A stretch of DNA of 64,000 bases from Roseimaritima ulvae (GCF_008065135.1 NZ_CP042914.1:4445404-4509403), one strand, 5' to 3'. Shown: positions 1 to 7,939, counted from the stretch's first letter. Translations and numbers: made by a program. Notes: generated by a model not told the origin, from the sequence alone.

Positions 1-780
1 CGCTCGCCAGAGCGTGGGGACCGACGGCGGACGTACGGCAGCGCAACCACCGTCTGGCGACGGTAGCTACGATGCGCTCCGTAGCTACGCTCGCCAGAGC
101 GTAGGGACCGGCGCCGCACGTACGGCAGCGCAACCACCGTCTGGCGACGGTAGCTACCGATGCGCTCCGTAGCTACGCTCGCCAGAGCGTGGGGACCGGC
201 GCCGGACGTACGGCAGCGCAACCACCGTCTGGCGACGGTAGCTACGATGCGCTCCGTAGCTACGCTCGCCAGAGCGTGGAGACCGGCGCCGGACGAATGG
301 CAGCGCACCCACCGTCTGGCGACGGTAGCTACCGATGCGCTCCGTAGCTACGCTCGCCAGAGCGTGGGGACCGGCGCCGGACGTACGGCAGCGCACCCAC
401 CGTCTGGCGACGGTAGCTACCGATGCGCTCCGTAGCTACGCTCGCCAGAGCGTGGGGACCGGCGCCGGACGTACGGCAGCGCAACCACCGTCTGGCGACG
501 GTAGCTACGATGCGCTCCGTAGCTACGCTCGCCAGAGCGTGGAGACCGGCGCCGGACGAATGGCAGCGCACCCACCGTCTGGCGACGGTAGCTACCGATG
601 CGCTCCGTAGCTACGCTCGCCAGAGCGTGGGGACCGGCGGCGGACGTACGGCAGCGTAACCACCGTCTGGCGACGGTAGCTACGATGCGCTCTGTAGCTA
701 CGCTCGCCAGAGCGTGGAGACCGGCGCCGGACGAATGACAGCGCAACCACCGTCTGGCGACGGTAGCTACCGATGCGCTC
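1..780. repeat. BIME-like tandem array of paired inverted REP hairpins, 87/88-bp period
   Basis: About nine contiguous copies of an 87/88-bp unit; the anchor GATGCGCTC recurs at 71, 159, 246, 334, 422, 509, 597, 684 and 772. Each unit holds a REP, GTAGCT then stem ACGCTC, loop GCCA, stem GAGCGT, and an inverted REP whose reverse complement reads GTAGCT, ACCGTC, GCCA, GACGGT. Spacers within units are conserved (CCGGCGCCGG palindrome, then a TACGGCAGCGCA-like run), with alternating small variants (GGGGACC/GGAGACC). The array begins before the window and ends just downstream of the oxidoreductase gene. A GTAG foot followed by a small hairpin is the known layout of REP sequences used by RAYT transposases. 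The many open frames through this region are repeat artefacts. Confidence 0.9.
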
Positions 781-809
781 GCCCCTTCGGGAAATGCGTC
801 AGGCTGACG

Positions 810-2324
810 TTAGACTTTGTCGCCGGTCGGGCACTCAAAGCCTTCGCGGTACTCACGCGTCAGCAGCTCGTTGGCGGCGTCGTTGTTGGTGAACTTCTCC
901 TGCTCAGGATCAAACTCCAACATCGGCCCCAGCGACAACGGGGTGGCTTCCAAATCGACACCGTTGTCCTTCAAGTGCTGGACCGTTCGCGACAAAGTCG
1001 CTTCGTCGTCGTCCATGCTGGGGATCTTGCTCAACGCCGCTTGGATTTCATCGGGCGAGGAAGGATTGGATTCACCCAGGTAGTACGAGATGTTACCCAA
1101 GTGACTCAGTCCCGCCGACAGGTGGCCACACATCGCATCGGACGACAAGCTGCTTGAATCGCGTGAGAAACAGCCGTCGACGAAGTTTCCGAAGTGGTCG
1201 GCGCCGCCACCGAAGGTTTTAATCTCGTTTAAGTCCTTGTCGTAAGCGATGCACTTGTTGTAGCTCAACTGCGCCAAGTAACCTTCGCTGCCGTAGAACA
1301 CGACGCCGATCTTGTTGCCGCGAGTGCTCTTGAACAGCTTGTTCAGCAGCTCGTCGGCCGAGTTATCGACGCTCAGGCCGCGGGTTTCAAACACCAAGCA
1401 TTTGTCGCCGTAATCAAAGATCGAAACTTCGGTGTTGGCGGTATCGCCGGCATCTACGTAGTTGGGATCGTTGCGTTCGGCTTTGTATCCCAGTCGACCG
1501 CCGTAGGTCAGGATCCGGTTGGGGTGCCGCTCGACGCCCAGGCCCCAGCGAGCGATGTCGGTTTGGTGGGGGCCCTGGTTGCCGGAGTCGCCGTTGCCGT
1601 ACAGCCGTTGCCAGTGCCAGTCGTAATGGAAACGCTGGCGAGTCAGTTTGGGATCGGTATACGGCGCCGGGCCGCTCCACAGATTGAAGTCGACCTCTTT
1701 GGGGATCTCGTAATCGCCCAGCGGTCCAATCGACTTGCGGCGTTTGTAACACAGGCCGCGAGCGAAATTGACTTCGCCGATACCGCCGTCGTGCAACCAT
1801 TTCATGGCTTCGATGATCGCCGGCTGGCTACGACACTGGGTACCGACCTGACAGATGCGGTTGTATTTTTTGGCCGCTTCGACCAACGCGCGGCCTTCGG
1901 CGATGTTGTGACAGATCGGTTTTTCGATGTAAGCGTCTTTGCCCGCTTGCATGGCCCACACGCCACACAACGCATGCCAGTGGTTGGGCGTGGCGGTACT
2001 GATCGCGTCGACCGATTTGTCGTCAAACACCCGTCGCATGTCCGCCACCACTTCGGGACGGGTGCCCTGAGCTTCTTCGATTTGCCCGGCGCGGTTAGCG
2101 GCCGCCTTGGGATCGATATCAACCACGTAGGTGATCCGCGTTTTGGGATTCTTCAGATAGCCTTGCACGTGGCTGCCACCGCGTCCGCCCGCACCGATCA
2201 CGGCCACGCTCATTTGTTCGTTGGCAGATTGAGCCAGGGAGCGACGCGGGGCGGCGGCCAGGGCGGCGGCGGCCGAAGTTGCCATCACAAAGTGGCGACG
2301 ATTCAAATGATTGGCGGATGCCAT
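810..2324 (-). CDS. Tat-exported Gfo/Idh/MocA family oxidoreductase
   Basis: A 504-aa NAD(P)-dependent dehydrogenase-family protein, probably acting on a sugar or polyol in the periplasm. The N-terminus has a twin-arginine signal (NRRHFVM, then an Ala-rich stretch ending near SLAQ, residues 1-32). The Rossmann fold follows, with the dinucleotide loop VIGAGGRGG at about residues 42-50, and the family motif EKPICHN lies near residue 135. The C-terminal half is the alpha/beta substrate-binding domain. The length is normal for planctomycete members of the family, which are strongly expanded there. The ATG at 2324 is preceded by a GGAG about 9 nt upstream on the minus strand. It is divergent from acpS, with about 150 bp between the two starts. 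Its 3' end runs into the REP array. The substrate cannot be told from sequence. Confidence 0.92.
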   Translation of the reverse strand: MASANHLNRRHFVMATSAAAALAAAPRRSLAQSANEQMSVAVIGAGGRGGSHVQGYLKNPKTRITYVVDIDPKAAANRAGQIEEAQGTRPEVVADMRRVFDDKSVDAISTATPNHWHALCGVWAMQAGKDAYIEKPICHNIAEGRALVEAAKKYNRICQVGTQCRSQPAIIEAMKWLHDGGIGEVNFARGLCYKRRKSIGPLGDYEIPKEVDFNLWSGPAPYTDPKLTRQRFHYDWHWQRLYGNGDSGNQGPHQTDIARWGLGVERHPNRILTYGGRLGYKAERNDPNYVDAGDTANTEVSIFDYGDKCLVFETRGLSVDNSADELLNKLFKSTRGNKIGVVFYGSEGYLAQLSYNKCIAYDKDLNEIKTFGGGADHFGNFVDGCFSRDSSSLSSDAMCGHLSAGLSHLGNISYYLGESNPSSPDEIQAALSKIPSMDDDEATLSRTVQHLKDNGVDLEATPLSLGPMLEFDPEQEKFTNNDAANELLTREYREGFECPTGDKV

Positions 2325-2479
2325 ATGGAGAACTCCAGTTCAGGGGGGTAACAAAGGACCGCGTGGGCAAAGCCGACGGGAATGGGGTAAATTAAGGAGC
2401 GAACATTCTAACACAGAACTGCGGCAGTGGTGTGATCCCCCGCTTTGCAGCAGCGGTCCTACTCTTTTCTGGATATCCG

Positions 2480-2863
2480 ATGACCATTCATCGTTTGGGA
2501 ACGCATATTGTCGAGTGTGCCCGGATCGCCAACATGATCCAACAGCATGGCGAACTTTTTCTGGAACGTGTCTACACCCCCGACGAAATCGAATACTGCA
2601 ACCAACACGGCACCCCGCATCACCTGTACGCTTCCCGCTGGGCCGCCAAAGAAGCCGTGCTCAAATGCCTGATGATCCGCGGTACCAGCGGCATCCACTG
2701 GACGGACATGGAAGTCGTGGTGGATTCCGACGGCGAGCCGCGCGTGCTGCTGAGCGCCCAGGCAAAACTGGCCGCCGAAGCGATCGGCATCGAGGAAATC
2801 CTGCTGACCATGGCCCACTGCCGGACCTACGCCACCGCCACCGCCGTCTCGCTGTTGGATTGA
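2480..2863 (+). CDS. acpS: Holo-[acyl-carrier-protein] synthase, AcpS type
   Basis: Transfers 4'-phosphopantetheine from CoA to acyl carrier protein in fatty acid synthesis; cytoplasmic and Mg-dependent. The 127-aa product starts MTIHRLGTHIVECARI, corresponding to the family pattern GxDIVExxRI, and has the second signature WAAKEAVLK with the conserved Glu at about residue 58. The length fits the family. An in-frame ATG at 2432 would add 16 hydrophobic residues outside the family alignment, so 2480 is preferred. Odd feature: the N-terminal Asp of the GxD motif, a metal ligand in characterised AcpS, is His here (codon CAT, residue 9), and the usual GTG after the KEA motif is also altered. The family assignment is firm, but catalytic competence is uncertain. 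Confidence 0.85.
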   Translation: MTIHRLGTHIVECARIANMIQQHGELFLERVYTPDEIEYCNQHGTPHHLYASRWAAKEAVLKCLMIRGTSGIHWTDMEVVVDSDGEPRVLLSAQAKLAAEAIGIEEILLTMAHCRTYATATAVSLLD

Positions 2864-2882
2864 CGCCCAGCCGCTAATCTCC

Positions 2883-2958
2883 GTAGCCGAAGTCGCCAGA
2901 CTTTGGATCGTTTTGGAAATGCCCGGCTCGGCGTCCAAACTCTAGCGAGTTCGGCTAC
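2883..2958. repeat. Inverted pair of REP hairpins downstream of acpS
   Basis: The first REP is GTAGCCG, AAGTC, GCCA, GACTT. An inverted partner follows, ending GAGTTCGGCTAC, with stem AACTC/GAGTT and a decayed loop TAGC instead of TGGC. It is the same family as the array at 1-780 but with different stem sequences that still pair. It lies just past the acpS stop codon and could fold in its 3' mRNA end. Confidence 0.8.
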
Positions 2959-3011
2959 GGAGCGCTGCAGCCGAAGAACCCTCCCGGGGGCATTGGTAAC
3001 TACACATCTTC

Positions 3012-3268
3012 CTTCACCCTCCCTCCGGGACGTGAAGTGTATTAATGACGGATTCACTTCACTCTCCCTCTGGGAGAGTCGAGCGTCAGCGAGGAGAGGG
3101 CGACCGCGCCGCTGCAAGCACCAAAAGAACCTCCCCTCGCTAAGGCTCGACCCTCCTTAAAAAGGAGGGTGAAGCAAGCGGCCCCAAGGTCCAATGCTGC
3201 TGTAATACCTTTCACGTCCCGAGGGAGGGTGAAATGGGGTGGTGCGCCGTGTGTAGATACCAATGTCC
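3012..3268. repeat. Composite hairpin-rich intergenic repeat, copy A
   Basis: This 257-bp stretch is a mosaic of small palindromes: ACTCTCCC-TCT-GGGAGAGT, and ACCCTCCTT paired with AAGGAGGGT. Its first part (3012-3176) recurs inverted at 9265-9411, and its later part (about 3137-3268) recurs inverted at 24436-24575. A short piece recurs at 31247-31290. No reading frame in it looks coding. With the REP pair just before it, it fills the 489-bp gap between acpS and the next gene. Confidence 0.85.
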
Positions 3269-3352
3269 GGCGGGAGGGTAAAATGAGGCCGTATGGCAAT
3301 TCATTGCTACGTAGTAACGCGTCTACCCTAATTATCTAATTTTGGATTAACG

Positions 3353-3946
3353 ATGGATGCACCTTTGGGCGGCGGTTTGCGAGTCGTAAAGCTGGGTGGC
3401 AGCTTGCTGTCGCGGGCCAACCTGGCGACGGATCTGCGCGATTGGTCGCGACGTCAACCGCCGGTGAGCGCTAACCTGTACGTGATCGGCGGCGGTCCGC
3501 TGCTCAACGCCGTCCGCCAACTGGACGCGGTGCACGGTTTTGATCCCCAAGCGATGCATTGGCGGTGCGTGCGGATGTTGCGGTTCAGCTTCGAACTGCT
3601 GGGGGAACTGATCCCCGAATGGGCCGCCATCGAGACGCCGGCGGACTTCGAGGCGCGGCGAGCCCAGCGGAACTTTGCCGGCCACACACGAGTGGCGGTC
3701 GACAGTTTTTTCACACCCCAGTGCGATGGTTCCCTGGCGCCCTCGTGGTCCACCACCACCGATTCGATCGCCGCTTTTTTGGCTTCGCTGATCGCCGCCG
3801 ACGAGCTGGTGGTCCTAAAGTCCTGCGACGTGGACGCACGGCAATCACTGCCCGACCAAGTCCGCGCGGGCCTGCTGGACCCTCAATTCCCGGCCGCGGC
3901 CGCCGACATCGCTGGGCTACGGATCGAGCAACTACCCGGAACGTAG
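3353..3946 (+). CDS. Amino acid kinase superfamily protein
   Basis: A 197-aa protein of the aspartate/glutamate/uridylate kinase fold. Visible motifs are the N-terminal phosphate loop VKLGGS (about residues 12-17), the GGGP turn (about 45-48), and TTDSIAAFLA (about 137-146), which matches the nucleotide/substrate-binding TxDS region. It is shorter than uridylate kinases and aspartokinases and resembles the small COG2054-like members, some of which occur with tetrahydromethanopterin genes in planctomycetes and methylotrophs. No such genes lie nearby here, so the substrate is unknown. It stands alone between two repeat-filled gaps, and its stop codon is embedded in a REP. Confidence 0.75.
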   Translation: MDAPLGGGLRVVKLGGSLLSRANLATDLRDWSRRQPPVSANLYVIGGGPLLNAVRQLDAVHGFDPQAMHWRCVRMLRFSFELLGELIPEWAAIETPADFEARRAQRNFAGHTRVAVDSFFTPQCDGSLAPSWSTTTDSIAAFLASLIAADELVVLKSCDVDARQSLPDQVRAGLLDPQFPAAAADIAGLRIEQLPGT

Positions 3947-3966
3947 CCGAAGTCGCCAGACTTTGG
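3943..3966 (+). repeat. Single REP overlapping a stop codon
   Basis: GTAGCCG, AAGTC, GCCA, GACTT, TGG. The TAG of its GTAG foot is the stop codon (3944-3946) of the kinase-fold gene. It is a solo member of the family seen at 1-780 and 2883-2958, and shows that REP insertion here reaches to the last codon of a gene. Confidence 0.8.
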
Positions 3967-4386
3967 ACCTCTCCGCCGCCCCGTTAAGCGGAAAATCACC
4001 CCGGTTAGCGGTGCTCCATCCCACAATGTCAGCAGGGCGGGCTTCGCCACCGCCTGCCCAAAAGTTAGGCATCGCCCGCAACGCGAACGGGCACTCGACG
4101 GACGGCAGGATTTTCCTGACAAAAGCCGCGAATTATGTTTAGATCCGGACCGTGGAAGGCGGTCCCTTTCCGGGCGGCTAACGTGGCGATTGCATCCATT
4201 ACACGGGGGGCATTGCCCGCTCTACGCAATTTGCGCCCCCTTGCGCTGTTGGTTGGTATGGCTTTCGCGATAGCCCCCAGCGTCCTCATTCACCTGTCCT
4301 CTCTCCACAAGGTTGTGAGGATGGCGGAAACGGCTGTCGTGGAGACGGCCGTCATTATGTTTTTCTGATTGGCTAAGGTTTGAACA
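3967..4386. other. Gene-free stretch before the DUF1559 gene
   Basis: No convincing coding frame. It contains a small inverted repeat (GGGCGG ... CCGCCTGCCC, about 4036-4062). The last 100 bp before the DUF1559 start are more AT-rich and probably carry its promoter and leader, but no clear -35/-10 pair could be chosen. Confidence 0.4.
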
Positions 4387-5373
4387 ATGCGAAGTAAACA
4401 CAGAGTCTCGTCCAGGCGGCCTGCGGGTTTTACCCTGGTGGAATTATTGGTGGTGATCGCCATCATCGGCGTGTTGGTGGGGCTGCTCCTACCGGCCGTC
4501 CAAGCCGCTCGCGAGGCTGCACGGCGGATGTCGTGCAGCAATAACATGAAGCAGTTAGGGTTGGCGATTCATAACTACCACGACACCTACCGAGCACTTC
4601 CGTTAGGCGTATTGGCTCGCCACAACTGGCGAATTTCCGTATTGCCGTACATGGAAGAAAACACTTTGTACGACAAGTTGGATTTTTCGGAATCCTCGGA
4701 CTTCCGGGGCGATACCGACGATGCCAACCGAGCCGTCTTGGGCAATTATTACGTGGAGGGCTTCGTGTGTCCCTCGAGCACGTTGGATCCGTTCTACAAC
4801 AAAGGCGGCTGGAATGGCCCGACCGGTTTGAAGTACCAAGTTCACCACTACATGGGTGTCAACGGTGCCGTCGGAACGACGTATGGGACCTGTCAGAAGT
4901 TCTATGGTTGGAACTGTGATAACGGACCATTTTCGGTCAACAAGAAGGTCAAGTTGGCGGACCTGATCGACGGTACGTCCAATACCATGCTGGTCGGGGA
5001 ACAGTCGGCGAAAGTCGATTACACCGGACCAGGAACGGGCACCAGCTGGGAATTTACCGATGGCAAGACCATGGGCCCGGGTAACTATCACGGTGGCTGG
5101 GAAGGCCCGGGCAACACCAGTTCGACGGGCAGCATGTGGGGCATCTATTCGGGCATGGTGCCCGTGGAATTCGGCCCCAACGCCGACTGCCCCGATCAAT
5201 GGAGTTGCGGATACAGTTACGTCAACTCGACGATCTTGGCCTCGGAACACCCCGGCGGCATCCAAGTCACTTTGGCGGACGGTTCGACCCGTTTCATCGC
5301 CGAAACCATCGACCTGCTGACCTACAAACTGATGGCCATGCGAAACGACGGCGAAGTCGTTCAGCTTCAGTAA
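4387..5373 (+). CDS. DUF1559 family protein with type IV prepilin-like N-terminus
   Basis: A 328-aa member of the DUF1559 family, massively expanded in planctomycetes. The N-terminus is a prepilin-type signal: after a basic leader, the cleavage site G/FTLVELLVVIA is followed by the hydrophobic helix GVLVGLLLPAVQAAREAARR. The usual SCxNNxKQLGLAxHNYHD block comes next (about residues 54-71). The C-terminal motif EHPGGIQVTLADGS matches the family's H-G-G-x-x-x-x-x-x-DG signature. It is probably an exported pseudopilin-like protein whose function is not established. The next gene, 43 bp downstream, is the small lipoprotein type that commonly accompanies DUF1559 genes. Confidence 0.95.
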   Translation: MRSKHRVSSRRPAGFTLVELLVVIAIIGVLVGLLLPAVQAAREAARRMSCSNNMKQLGLAIHNYHDTYRALPLGVLARHNWRISVLPYMEENTLYDKLDFSESSDFRGDTDDANRAVLGNYYVEGFVCPSSTLDPFYNKGGWNGPTGLKYQVHHYMGVNGAVGTTYGTCQKFYGWNCDNGPFSVNKKVKLADLIDGTSNTMLVGEQSAKVDYTGPGTGTSWEFTDGKTMGPGNYHGGWEGPGNTSSTGSMWGIYSGMVPVEFGPNADCPDQWSCGYSYVNSTILASEHPGGIQVTLADGSTRFIAETIDLLTYKLMAMRNDGEVVQLQ

Positions 5374-5415
5374 TTCCGTTCCCTCCATTTCACCAATCTG
5401 CAACAGAATTCAATT

Positions 5416-5829
5416 ATGAAGAACAGGTCTACGAAGGCTTTCCCACTGCTGTGGGCCGTCCTCACGATCGTGCCCATGGTGGCGGGGTGCGGCCCCAACG
5501 AAGTCCCCACCGCACCGATTTCCGGTACCGTCACGCTGGCCGGCGAACCGCTGACTGACGCCACGATTTTGTTCTATGACAAAGTGAGCGGTGCGGGCGC
5601 CACTTGCTTGCTGGATGAGAGCGGTGGATTTGCCAGCGAAAGCGTGCCCCTGGGTAACTATCAGGTGACCATCGGCCCGCCTCCCACTGAGCACGCGCCC
5701 GGTGCCACGGGCATGCCGCCAATGCCCGAATTGCCCAAGAAACTGCCCAGGAAATACACGATTGGCAGCCAGAGCGGTTTGACTGCCAAAGTGGAAGCCG
5801 AGGCCAATCAATTTACGTTCGAACTGTAG
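5416..5829 (+). CDS. Small lipoprotein with carboxypeptidase-regulatory-like fold
   Basis: 137 aa. The signal peptide ends in lipobox VAGC (Cys about residue 25). The mature part begins with a short linker and then ISGTVTLAGEPLTDATILFY, the start of a small beta-sandwich domain typical of planctomycete lipoproteins encoded next to DUF1559 proteins. A Pro-rich segment (PPPTEHAPGATGMPPMPELP) follows. It is probably anchored in a membrane and cotranscribed with the gene 43 bp upstream. A strong terminator lies about 40 bp after the stop. Its role is unknown. Confidence 0.85.
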   Translation: MKNRSTKAFPLLWAVLTIVPMVAGCGPNEVPTAPISGTVTLAGEPLTDATILFYDKVSGAGATCLLDESGGFASESVPLGNYQVTIGPPPTEHAPGATGMPPMPELPKKLPRKYTIGSQSGLTAKVEAEANQFTFEL

Positions 5830-5867
5830 CTTTCGATCCGCTACCGAAGTTTTCCATCGCTTCGGCG

Positions 5868-5898
5868 AGCTGGCTTGTTACGCAAGCCAGCTTTTTTT
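5868..5898 (+). terminator. Rho-independent terminator after the DUF1559-lipoprotein pair
   Basis: Stem AGCTGGCTTG / CAAGCCAGCT with a short TTACG-type loop and a run of seven T. It lies 38 bp downstream of the lipoprotein stop, closing that two-gene unit. Confidence 0.85.
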
Positions 5899-6087
5899 AT
5901 GCGCCGGCGTCGCCCGGCCGCCCCACCAGCGGCGGCTTTCAAATCCTGCAGAACCCTCGCACGGTGTGCGGGGTTGCGAGTACACTGTAAGACCCTTTCC
6001 CACCTTAATTTCCCGCCCCCCGCCGCGGATCCGTCCACTGCGGGGATGAGTTTGGGACAAATGATGCACCCTCGCGGAGTTTTTCCG

Positions 6088-7026
6088 ATGACCTCACGTC
6101 GTACCTTTCTGAAAACCGCTGCCACTGCCACCGTCGTCGGCGGGATCGCTCCCTCCTGGGCGTGGGGCGAACAAGACTCCCAGCCCGCCATCAATGCTCG
6201 CAGCGTCAAAGCGGCCAGCGATAAATGGTTACTGAAGACCCTCAAGATCGGCATGGTCGGGGTGCCCGGAAGCCTGACCGACAAATTCAAAGCCGCCAAA
6301 CAGGCCGGTTTTGACGGGATCGAATTGAACGCTCCCGGCATCGACCTGGACGCCGCCAAACGCGCCATCGACGAAGCCGAATTTCCGGTCGACGGCATGG
6401 TCAACGGCACGCACTGGAAAATCCATCACACCGACCCCGATCCGGCAGTCCGAGCCAAGGCACTGAAAAGTCTGACCGACGGGATTAAAGAAACGGCCGC
6501 CCTCGGTGGCGATACGATCCTGCTGGTCCCGGGCGTGGGCGGCGATGGGACGCCCGAAGAATGCTTCGATCGAGCGGTCAAGAACATTCGCCCAGCCCTG
6601 GACGTGGCCGCGAAACACAACGTGAAAATCGCCATCGAAAACGTCTGGAACCAGATGCTGTACGACCACTCCGGCGACCATACGCAAACCGCCGAACAGT
6701 TCGTGCGGTTCATCGACGCCTTCGATTCGCCTCACATCGGCATGCAGTTCGATATCGGCAACCACTGGAAGTACGGCGATATGGCGGCCTGGATCCGCAC
6801 GCTGGACAAACGCGTCATCAAGCTGGATGCCAAAGGCTTCTCGCGAGCCAACAACGGCTTTACCAAAATCGGCGAAGGCGACCTGGATTGGGTGTCGGTC
6901 CGCAAGGCACTGAGGGACATCAAGTTCACCGGCTGGGTGGCAGCCGAAGTCGGCGGTGGCGATATGAATCGACTCCGCGAAATCAGCCGCAACCTGGACG
7001 ATCACCTGGTCAACGAACCCGCGTAA
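6088..7026 (+). CDS. Tat-exported sugar phosphate isomerase/epimerase-like protein (xylose isomerase-like TIM barrel)
   Basis: A 312-aa AP-endonuclease-2/xylose-isomerase-like TIM barrel. It starts MTSRRTFLKTAA, a twin-arginine signal with cleavage near the WAWGE segment. Barrel landmarks are IGMVGVPGS, GFDGIELNAPG, an acidic strand KIAIENVW, QFDIGN, and a C-terminal VAAEVGGGD carrying likely metal ligands. ATGs at 6061 and 6064 are in frame, but they would place residues ahead of the Tat motif, so 6088 is chosen. A second, distantly related member lies at 9629-10582. The substrate is unknown. Confidence 0.88.
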   Translation: MTSRRTFLKTAATATVVGGIAPSWAWGEQDSQPAINARSVKAASDKWLLKTLKIGMVGVPGSLTDKFKAAKQAGFDGIELNAPGIDLDAAKRAIDEAEFPVDGMVNGTHWKIHHTDPDPAVRAKALKSLTDGIKETAALGGDTILLVPGVGGDGTPEECFDRAVKNIRPALDVAAKHNVKIAIENVWNQMLYDHSGDHTQTAEQFVRFIDAFDSPHIGMQFDIGNHWKYGDMAAWIRTLDKRVIKLDAKGFSRANNGFTKIGEGDLDWVSVRKALRDIKFTGWVAAEVGGGDMNRLREISRNLDDHLVNEPA

Positions 7027-7041
7027 GTTAGGTCCCGGTAC

Positions 7042-7213
7042 GTAGCATGGGGCCGTTAAGTAGCATGAGTCCCCGGCCCGTGTAAGAAACTACGATCGCC
7101 GAGCCTAAAGCGAGGCGAAGGACCGAAGGGACCAAAACGACAGCTCAAGTGCTGACTGTCCTGCCTGCTACACGGACCAGGGGCCCATGCTACGGGCCAG
7201 GGGCCCATGCTAC
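7042..7213. repeat. Second REP-like family: GTAGCATGGGCC hairpins
   Basis: Two forward starts, GTAGCATGG (7042) and GTAGCATGA (7060), and two inverted copies ending CCCATGCTAC (7190s and 7213). Full copies such as 18828-18850 read, on one strand, GTAGCATGGGCC-CCT-GGCCCGTG: a GTAG foot followed by a CATGGGCC/GGCCCGTG stem. It is a separate sequence family with the same architecture as the GTAG/GCCA REPs. The last inverted copy covers the stop codon of the DUF2752 gene. Confidence 0.65.
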
Positions 7214-7608
7214 TTGGGGCTTAACGCGATCAGCAACTGGATCACCCAGGCTACGGCCAGCAGAACCAACCAACCGTACAGCCAGCGCGTCGACAGCCGC
7301 AGGCGCTGATGTTGGTAATAGCCGCGGAGCAACTGCCCCACGGTCAGGCAGCCCAGCAACGCGATGGGCACGGCCAATGGATTATGCCGCAGCGAATCGC
7401 TTAATCGCCCTTCCCACAACGCCAGCATGGCCCGTGTGCCGCCGGTGGTCGGGCAGGGCAGGCCGGTGAGGGCCAGGAACAATGAAGAGGGGACCTGGAA
7501 CAGGGACAGTTCCCACAGATTCCACCCGAGATAAACCACCAGCAGTGCGAGCGACGTGCAACGCAGTGCAAATCGTGAAGCCTCACGCCTGCTGGGAATC
7601 GTGGTCAA
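7210..7608 (-). CDS. DUF2752 family membrane protein
   Basis: A 132-aa integral membrane protein with about three hydrophobic segments (about residues 14-34, 75-95, 108-130). It contains the family signature CPTTGGTRAMLALWEG (about residues 51-66) followed by RHNPLAVPIAL, which matches the DUF2752 pattern CPxxGxTRAxxxLxxGxxxxAxxxNP. Function is unknown. It lies 33 bp downstream of a 46-codon membrane peptide gene on the same strand, and the two are probably cotranscribed. Its stop codon lies inside a REP-like element. Confidence 0.88.
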   Translation of the reverse strand: MTTIPSRREASRFALRCTSLALLVVYLGWNLWELSLFQVPSSLFLALTGLPCPTTGGTRAMLALWEGRLSDSLRHNPLAVPIALLGCLTVGQLLRGYYQHQRLRLSTRWLYGWLVLLAVAWVIQLLIALSPK

Positions 7609-7641
7609 GAGTGTTCACCTCCGGCTACGCGCTACGCGACG

Positions 7642-7782
7642 TTACGCGCTCGGCGGGTTCCCTTTCATCGAATCGACAATGAAAGGAATCCAACACAACG
7701 GCAGGCAGAAAAAGATCAGCAGGATGAAAACAATCAGGCCTGTTTGATTCAAACCAAGAGCTACGGCGTCACCTTGTGGCAT
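7642..7782 (-). CDS. 46-aa single-span membrane peptide next to DUF2752
   Basis: A short ORF starting MPQGDAVALGLNQTG, followed by a 20-residue hydrophobic span rich in Ile/Leu/Phe with CLPLCWIPF, and ending KGNPPSA. A good ribosome site (GGAG, 8 nt spacing) precedes the ATG. The two Cys flanking PL, the WIPF motif and the charged VDSMKG tail look like a conserved membrane peptide rather than chance. The start is 158 bp from the divergent peptidase gene, and the stop is 33 bp before the DUF2752 start. It could be a partner of the DUF2752 protein; function is not recognised. Confidence 0.7.
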   Translation of the reverse strand: MPQGDAVALGLNQTGLIVFILLIFFCLPLCWIPFIVDSMKGNPPSA

Positions 7783-7939
7783 TTCTCTTCTCCAGTATTA
7801 GCAAACTGATCAGGATGAGGACCGGCGTCCACAGGGCTGCAGCACACACATCCGCCCTTGCGTCGCGTGCCACCAAGTCGGGCCGGTAGGGAAGTTTAGC
7901 AAATAGTTTCACCGTGGTGTTGCTTAACGCTATACCGCT

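Noticed and set aside
154-746. Several overlapping 78-109 aa frames on both strands
   Set aside because: Open frames created by the tandem repeat itself, with Arg/Ser-rich nonsense composition and no start signals.
1-780. Possible CRISPR array
   Set aside because: The 87/88-bp units are contiguous and nearly identical throughout; there are no unique spacers and no cas genes. REP/BIME architecture explains it.
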